Shown in pieces: positions 61,501 through 64,000 of a DNA stretch of 64,000 bases. The stretch covers positions 19,257,226 to 19,321,225 of the forward strand of contig CM057165.1 in NCBI GenBank assembly GCA_029962745.1, read 5' to 3'. A program made the position numbers and the translations under genes. This DNA comes from Echinometra lucunter. Taxonomy: Eukaryota > Echinodermata > Echinoidea > Camarodonta > Echinometridae. Every line of letters begins with the position of its first letter. The stretch's first letter is position 1. Under the pieces are notes generated by a model, which saw nothing but the letters and a program-made list of their open reading frames with translations, did not search any database and was not told where the DNA came from.

Positions 61501-63249
61501 TGTTCTGATGAGTTTTGTACTGATTCTTGACTTGATGTAAAACAACATTGCTTCATCAGAAAGTATAATAACACAGTGCAAAATGGATTAGAACTTATTT
61601 TTGAAGATGAAGAAATGTCATATCTTACATATGTCATATTTTACATATATACCGGTACTTTGTTTTAGTTCCAGTTTACAAATCTTAAGGTATCATTCAA
61701 TATATTATCATTTTCATTCTCCTGATGACGGAAAGTCAAGCTGTCCGGATCGTCGAGCCTTCGCTCCTCATCGTCTTCTCATCTGGTTAAAGCCTTCTCT
61801 CCTCATCACCTTCTCATCTGGTTTACAGTCCTTTTTAGGACTTCACCCACTCTTAAGAAAGATACTCGCCACTCTCCCTTACTCTTATCTCGCCTCTCCA
61901 TTTCTCCTCTTTCTCACCATTCTCTACTCTCTCTACTCTACTCCTTTACAAGTCTTACCACATGGTGAACCATAAACTTCATCTACATTATCAGTACCAC
62001 CAGGCAAACCTCATCGCTTCAAAGATCATCTCATTTTCATTCTTTTTCAATATTTGTTGCAATATACAGGCAATTGAAAACAGCTATACATTATCATCTC
62101 ATAAAAATTACTATCTTGGTTCATCCATCTGTCTTTGAAGTTACAAGATGTCTAACTCCAATGACCGTTACCACAACCTGAACAGTGACACAGACTTCAG
62201 TCCCCGCTCTTCAGAAGAGAGCCCCCGTTCCCCTGGCAGTAGCCCCGAGCCATCCCCAAGCAGGTTACTGGAAGAGAAGAGACAGCCTATATCCACATCC
62301 CAAACCAAGGATGATGCCAGCGATCGCCATAGCGACAGGTCAGGGAGTAGACAGAGAAGGATGAGCCTGGACAGTGTTTCAACAGAGAGCTCAGCTTCAG
62401 TGGTGAGTACGGTTGAGTGATATCGGCTATTTTCCTAAGAATGTAATCCTGCCATACAACTAGGCTGTTTTAGGTAAACTAGTGAAAAATTGTCTTGACA
62501 TTAAATGATATCACTTGATTTTTTTGTAAATTCATACATGAAATTTTACCATTCAAGCAAGATCAGTTTATTTTTCAAATTTGATTTACTATGGGTAAAA
62601 TAAAAGTAAATTATGAAAAAAATATTATTTCAAGTTACAAATAAATGACAGAAATCAGGGATGGTTTTGATTTATTTTCCAGTGTAATGTACCTTATACT
62701 GTATTAATCACCCAAAGACATTTTGATCTGTAAGCTAGGAGTTCAATGTCACTATGCTATATCCATAATATAAGCTTTAAATATTACTTCTATGAAGAGA
62801 TATTGTGAGTTTATCCTCTCAGTTGACATAAAAGGGACCAGTGAGGTAGACTACATGTAGTTGACGTACACACAGGTGCGGACATGGTTTAGGGCACTTA
62901 CAAATTCAAACAGCCATTCAATTCTGTAAATGCCCCAATTATGTGGTCTTATGTTATCCTTTATTTTTGGGGGGACTCCTTAACCATTAATGCCAAGGAT
63001 GCTGGGTGAAATTTTAGGGGGGGGGGGTATTTCATACGTACTACCTGTGCACAATTTTTTTTTTTCATGAGATTGATACACTTTGAATTGCGTGATATGG
63101 GAGTTGATCCCCTTTCCTAGAATGGTAAGAGAAGCATTAATATTATTACTTATCTGTGATATATTCATTTTTAGATTGGAGAACTGATTAGCAGGCAGAA
63201 CAGTGGAAGTGAACATGGTATTCCCAGAAGAATTAGTGATCCCACTCAT
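36643..63249 (+). CDS. WHRN: Whirlin, scaffold protein with HHD and PDZ domains (3' end outside window)
   Basis: Eleven exons: 36643-37527, 46954-47169, 49852-49977, 51469-51735, 53084-53299, 53650-53745, 54297-54446, 59138-59227, 59804-60129, 62141-62402, 63175-63249. Phases all join for about 903 residues. The ATG is the first after an in-frame TGA at 36625-36627. Order: harmonin-homology domain 1 (about 27-105), Ser/Gln and His-rich linker, PDZ1 (about 226-311, GLGF 240-243), PDZ2 (about 368-451, SLGLMIRGG), HHD2 (about 521-602), Ser/Pro-rich tail. Human whirlin has the same order plus a C-terminal PDZ3, which should lie to the right. In vertebrates whirlin organises stereocilia tips and the photoreceptor periciliary membrane with usherin and ADGRV1. 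The donor after 63249 (GTAAGT) shows that more exons follow. Confidence 0.93.
37730..37965 (+). mobile_element. tRNA-derived SINE
   Basis: A-box region TGGCTCAATTGATAGAGC near 37737 and a B box GGTTCGATCCC at 37781-37791, then a non-tRNA body to about 37965 and an ATT repeat tail. The acceptor stem does not pair and the anticodon loop lacks U33, so it is not a tRNA gene. Confidence 0.75.
37966..38041. repeat. (ATT)n microsatellite at SINE tail
   Basis: ATT repeats with few interruptions, directly after the SINE body. Confidence 0.85.
39640..39775 (+). promoter_or_regulatory. CpG-rich patch with NRF1-type motif in WHRN intron 1
   Basis: Raised CpG against AT-rich flanks. GCGCATGCGC at 39762-39771 is an exact NRF1 palindrome, and GGTAAGGTGAGT (39745-39756) is donor-like. 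It could be an internal promoter or first exon; unproven. Confidence 0.35.
41795..41808 (+). promoter_or_regulatory. Consensus X-box (RFX site) in WHRN intron 1
   Basis: GTAACCATAGCAAC fits GTNRCC-N2-RGYAAC at every position. RFX factors bind this motif in ciliary genes, and whirlin is a cilium-associated scaffold. Position inside an intron is compatible with an enhancer or internal promoter; binding is untested. Confidence 0.5.
42213..42263. repeat. Small hairpin AGCCAGAAGGGC...TTCTGGCTCC
   Basis: About 50-bp imperfect inverted repeat with a TTAACTC box. A second copy at 46477-46536 shares CCAGAAGGGC and TTCTGGCTC. Confidence 0.55.
43231..43677. mobile_element. 447-bp MITE with GGGCCGGTATTCAAT ends
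   Basis: Left GGGCCGGTATTCAATACAAT, right ATTGAATACCGGCCC as complement; internal ACTTAG/CTAAGT-rich arms also pair. Confidence 0.85.
46477..46536. repeat. Small hairpin, second copy
   Basis: Relative of 42213-42263. Confidence 0.5.
46954..51735 (+). CDS. WHRN: WHRN exons 2-4: end of PDZ1 and PDZ2
   Basis: Exons 46954-47169, 49852-49977 and 51469-51735. Exon 2 completes PDZ1 (ILKTVSKLVLYVKSVGRVPG) and carries TYTWVDPQGRSVSPP and the NGDEKK link seen in vertebrate whirlin. Exons 3-4 give PDZ2 (GLMIRGGKEFGLGIYITGID, VGDQILDVNSRNFLDI), then DVGKLPYGRTTID. Confidence 0.95.
47341..47650. mobile_element. MITE, GGGGGTGTTTCACAAAG superfamily (310 bp)
   Basis: CTGGGGGTGCTTCACAAAGC and GCTTTGTGAAACACCCCC ends; inner arms ACTTTAAGA... 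and TCTTAAAGT pair. Confidence 0.85.
48055..48430 (+). repeat. Dispersed repeat shared with 20725-21078
   Basis: Same orientation, many shared words; abuts the large palindromic element at 48469. Confidence 0.75.
48469..49155. mobile_element. 687-bp palindromic element with repeat-built arms
   Basis: Outer ends TATGGTGGCCCTGAAGTACG and CGTACTTCAGGGCCACCATA. Arms of about 280-300 nt are reverse complements. The spacer (about 48750-48853) is unique. Arms consist of degenerate 15-20 nt units around GTGAAATTCGTGACC. The frames on both strands are translations of these units. Confidence 0.9.
49636..49784. mobile_element. GGGGGTGTTTCACAAAG MITE, short copy (149 bp)
   Basis: Ends CCTGGGGGGTGTTTCACAAA and TTTGTGAAACACCCCCAGG. 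Inner part matches the outer halves of 52166-52473. Lies 67 bp upstream of WHRN exon 3. Confidence 0.9.
50009..50345 (+). repeat. Tandem-unit repeat with hairpin head
   Basis: Begins TACCCCTCACC...AAGGGGGTA, then two related units (each with GGATTGAACTAC, ACTTTCTCA, GCACACATTGG-like). Analogous in design to 57521-59078. Confidence 0.6.
52166..52473. mobile_element. GGGGGTGTTTCACAAAG MITE, long copy (308 bp)
   Basis: Same outer sequence as 49636-49784 plus an inner palindromic section (GGTCTCTCAAGGGATG... with CTTTTGAGAGATCC). The short copy looks like an internal deletion of this form. Confidence 0.9.
53084..54446 (+). CDS. WHRN: WHRN exons 5-7: HHD2 and start of linker
   Basis: Exons 53084-53299, 53650-53745 and 54297-54446. 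HHD2 blocks: LLSENERGTMMYYLEEYQ, VEALVMALFELFDTHAKFS and DIDRFDSLVLKREVEAMKAR, the last two closely like vertebrate whirlin. Exon 7 begins the Ser/Pro-rich linker. Confidence 0.95.
53346..53370 (+). mobile_element. Tc1-like terminal inverted repeat remnant
   Basis: TA followed by CAGTTGAAGTCAAAAGTTTA, closely like the ends of Tc1/mariner elements of the fish Tc1 type. No matching right end was seen before 53650, so it is solo or heavily decayed. It begins 47 bp after WHRN exon 5. Confidence 0.6.
54502..54858. mobile_element. 357-bp MITE with AAGGCTTGTTCAGATATGA ends
   Basis: AAGGCTTGTTCAGATATGA at the left and TCATATCTGAACAAGCCTT nearby at the right (perfect 19-bp pair apart from spacing). 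No coding. WHRN intron 7. Confidence 0.85.
54901..57254. repeat. Satellite array, 13 monomers, alternating 150/120 bp
   Basis: Monomers start CATACTGAAATCAAA at about 54901, 55051, 55170, 55320, 55440, 55590, 55709, then after the insertion at 56480, 56600, 56752, 56871, 56991 and 57111. The longer form has an extra about 30 bp (CTTTGCTTCCTATAGCTATA...), giving a higher-order unit of about 270 bp in the left half. Confidence 0.92.
55777..56423. mobile_element. 647-bp TIR transposon inside the satellite
   Basis: Ends CGTCCCTGTTTTCACGAAGT and ACTTCGTGAAAACAGGGACG; flanked by ATAT at 55773-55776 and 56424-56427. Six copies of TTTTCACGAAGTGACGG occur at 55785, 55964, 56021(-), 56141(-), 56187 (degenerate) and 56399(-). 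No transposase. Confidence 0.9.
57521..59078 (+). mobile_element. 1.56 kb tandem-unit element with TGTCTCGCCCACC ends
   Basis: TIRs TGTCTCGCCCACC and GGTGGGCGAGACA. A (GTCC/GTCGTCC)n head is followed by about eight 155-165-bp units (GCAAGACTCTCTTATGAC, AACTTGGGTTGTAGATGC, GGACCTGCATGTTATGG, AGGTCACATGGTAAGGTCAA). Later units are degenerate. WHRN intron 7. Confidence 0.85.
57565..57674. repeat. GTCGTCCGTCC minisatellite
   Basis: Roughly 11-12-bp units. Both strands give false open frames (Arg/Asp/Gly/Thr repeats). Confidence 0.95.
59138..63249 (+). CDS. WHRN: WHRN exons 8-11: Ser/Pro-rich linker
   Basis: Exons 59138-59227, 59804-60129, 62141-62402 and 63175-63249. Low-complexity Ser/Pro/Asn sequence with SEDSGVD, which matches the conserved SEDSGVD of vertebrate whirlin before PDZ3. 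Phases are consistent (60129 phase 2 to 62141). Exon assignment rests on splice sites, phase and this motif; the linker is weakly conserved elsewhere. Confidence 0.8.
60244..60489. mobile_element. 246-bp MITE with perfect 19-bp TIRs
   Basis: GAAGGCCGACCTAAGCACC and its exact complement GGTGCTTAGGTCGGCCTTC. WHRN intron 9. Confidence 0.9.
60850..60870. repeat. Poly-C tract (21 C)
   Basis: Uninterrupted C run followed by GGG in WHRN intron 9. Confidence 0.9.
61680..62140 (+). other. Pyrimidine-rich region upstream of WHRN exon 10
   Basis: TC-rich, with repeated (C)CTTCTC(T/A)TCTGG-type words at about 61770-61830. It ends in the acceptor TTTGAAG (62134-62140). The exon downstream contains ATG 62148 in frame, so this could be an alternative upstream region for a short isoform; no promoter motif is clear. 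Confidence 0.35.
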
Positions 63250-63402
63250 GTAAGTAGAGAAGAATTGAATAAACTTTTTTTTTTTAAATATTTGTGTGAG
63301 GATTGAACAAACTTGCATCTACCTGACTCAGATTGTAACCCTCAGTTTACACTTACTCTGAAAATAAGTTCCTGCCAACTGACTTTTGATTCAATCCTTT
63401 TA

Positions 63403-63817
63403 TTAACCCATTCGTGACAGAGGTCCACCTTTTGTGGTTTGACCTAATAACTTTTGATGCAGAGCCCTAGAAATTATACCGAATACATGAGCAGAAAGAG
63501 TAAAAAATTCTACACAAACTGTGCCCATTTTGGTTGCGTCAGTATTCGGTGTTTGATGCTGAAAATTTTTTAAAGGAAAATAAGCATTAAAATCCTTCAA
63601 TTGGCAATGTGATAGAAAGTTTAAAATCACTGTTTTCCCCTGCAAATTGGCAACTTTTTGACTTCTCATCATAATTTCTGTCAATTATATTCATTTCAGA
63701 TACATGATGTTTTATAAGAAAAATGTAGCAATAAAATAAAAATGTTGGTGTTGCCAATTTGAAGAATAAAAGCTGATCAAATTAGGCTTTAAATAATTCC
63801 TGTCACGAATGGGTTAA
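63403..63817. mobile_element. TTAA-bounded MITE, copy B (415 bp, inverted relative to copy A)
   Basis: TTAACCCATTCGTGACAG at the left and CTGTCACGAATGGGTTAA at the right. Closely similar to 11636-12051 over its length. WHRN intron 11. Confidence 0.9.
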
Positions 63818-63870
63818 CGAGTTTGAATTTTTGGCAAACGAAATGTGTATGTATGTGTGAGAAGGCTACC

Positions 63871-63892
63871 GGGGGGGGGGGGGGGGGGGGGG
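63871..63892. repeat. Poly-G tract (22 G)
   Basis: Uninterrupted G run near the right edge. Confidence 0.9.
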
Positions 63893-64000
63893 TTTCACCA
63901 ACAGTCAAGTTGGACTTAAGGTCGCATTTAAATTCCTATTTGCGTGCGGTATATTAAACATCACTGCATTGGTTAGATCATGCTCAGGGGACGTGCGCTG

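Overview
The window is animal nuclear DNA: AT-rich, with intron-split genes, canonical GT/AG junctions, many short inverted-repeat transposons and long homopolymer runs. The protein sequences, the dense foldback MITEs (terminal boxes like GGGGTGTTTCACAAAG and TTAACCC), the poly-C/poly-G tracts and the frequent TACATGTACATGTA words suggest a marine deuterostome, most likely an echinoderm such as a sea urchin. The species assignment is inference.

Three plus-strand genes are supported. (1) 770-1761: the last two coding exons of a SOUL/heme-binding protein (HEBP-like) gene whose 5' part lies left of the window. (2) 5654-31416: a nearly complete gene for SKIC2 (SKIV2L/Ski2), the DExH RNA helicase of the cytoplasmic Ski complex. 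There are 23 recognisable coding exons giving 1,259 residues; only a short N-terminal first exon is unresolved. (3) 36643-63249 and beyond: WHRN (whirlin), with a large first coding exon, a 9.4 kb first intron and ten more exons. It covers HHD1, PDZ1, PDZ2, HHD2 and a Ser/Pro-rich linker, and runs off the right edge before the expected PDZ3. No functional link between SKIC2 and WHRN is implied; they are neighbours.

Most remaining sequence is intron or spacer filled with mobile elements. These include at least eight TTAA-bounded MITEs in long (about 416 bp) and short (93 bp) forms, a hairpin family ending in GGGGAGCGTTTCATGA, a related GGGGTGTTTCACAAAG family, a 570-bp near-perfect palindrome, a 687-bp palindrome with arms built from short repeats, a 1.67 kb TIR element with a tRNA-like segment, a tRNA-derived SINE, a 5'-truncated LINE tail, and a Tc1-like terminal inverted repeat. 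WHRN intron 7 holds a 13-copy satellite with alternating 150/120-bp spacing, split by a 647-bp TIR transposon, then a 1.56 kb element whose tandem units each carry a DR1 nuclear-receptor motif.

No new protein-coding system was found. The most notable observations are a decayed tandem copy of a SKIC2 exon, an exact RFX X-box in WHRN intron 1, the DR1-bearing tandem element, and several apparently undescribed nonautonomous transposons with clear TIRs and, in some cases, clean target-site duplications.
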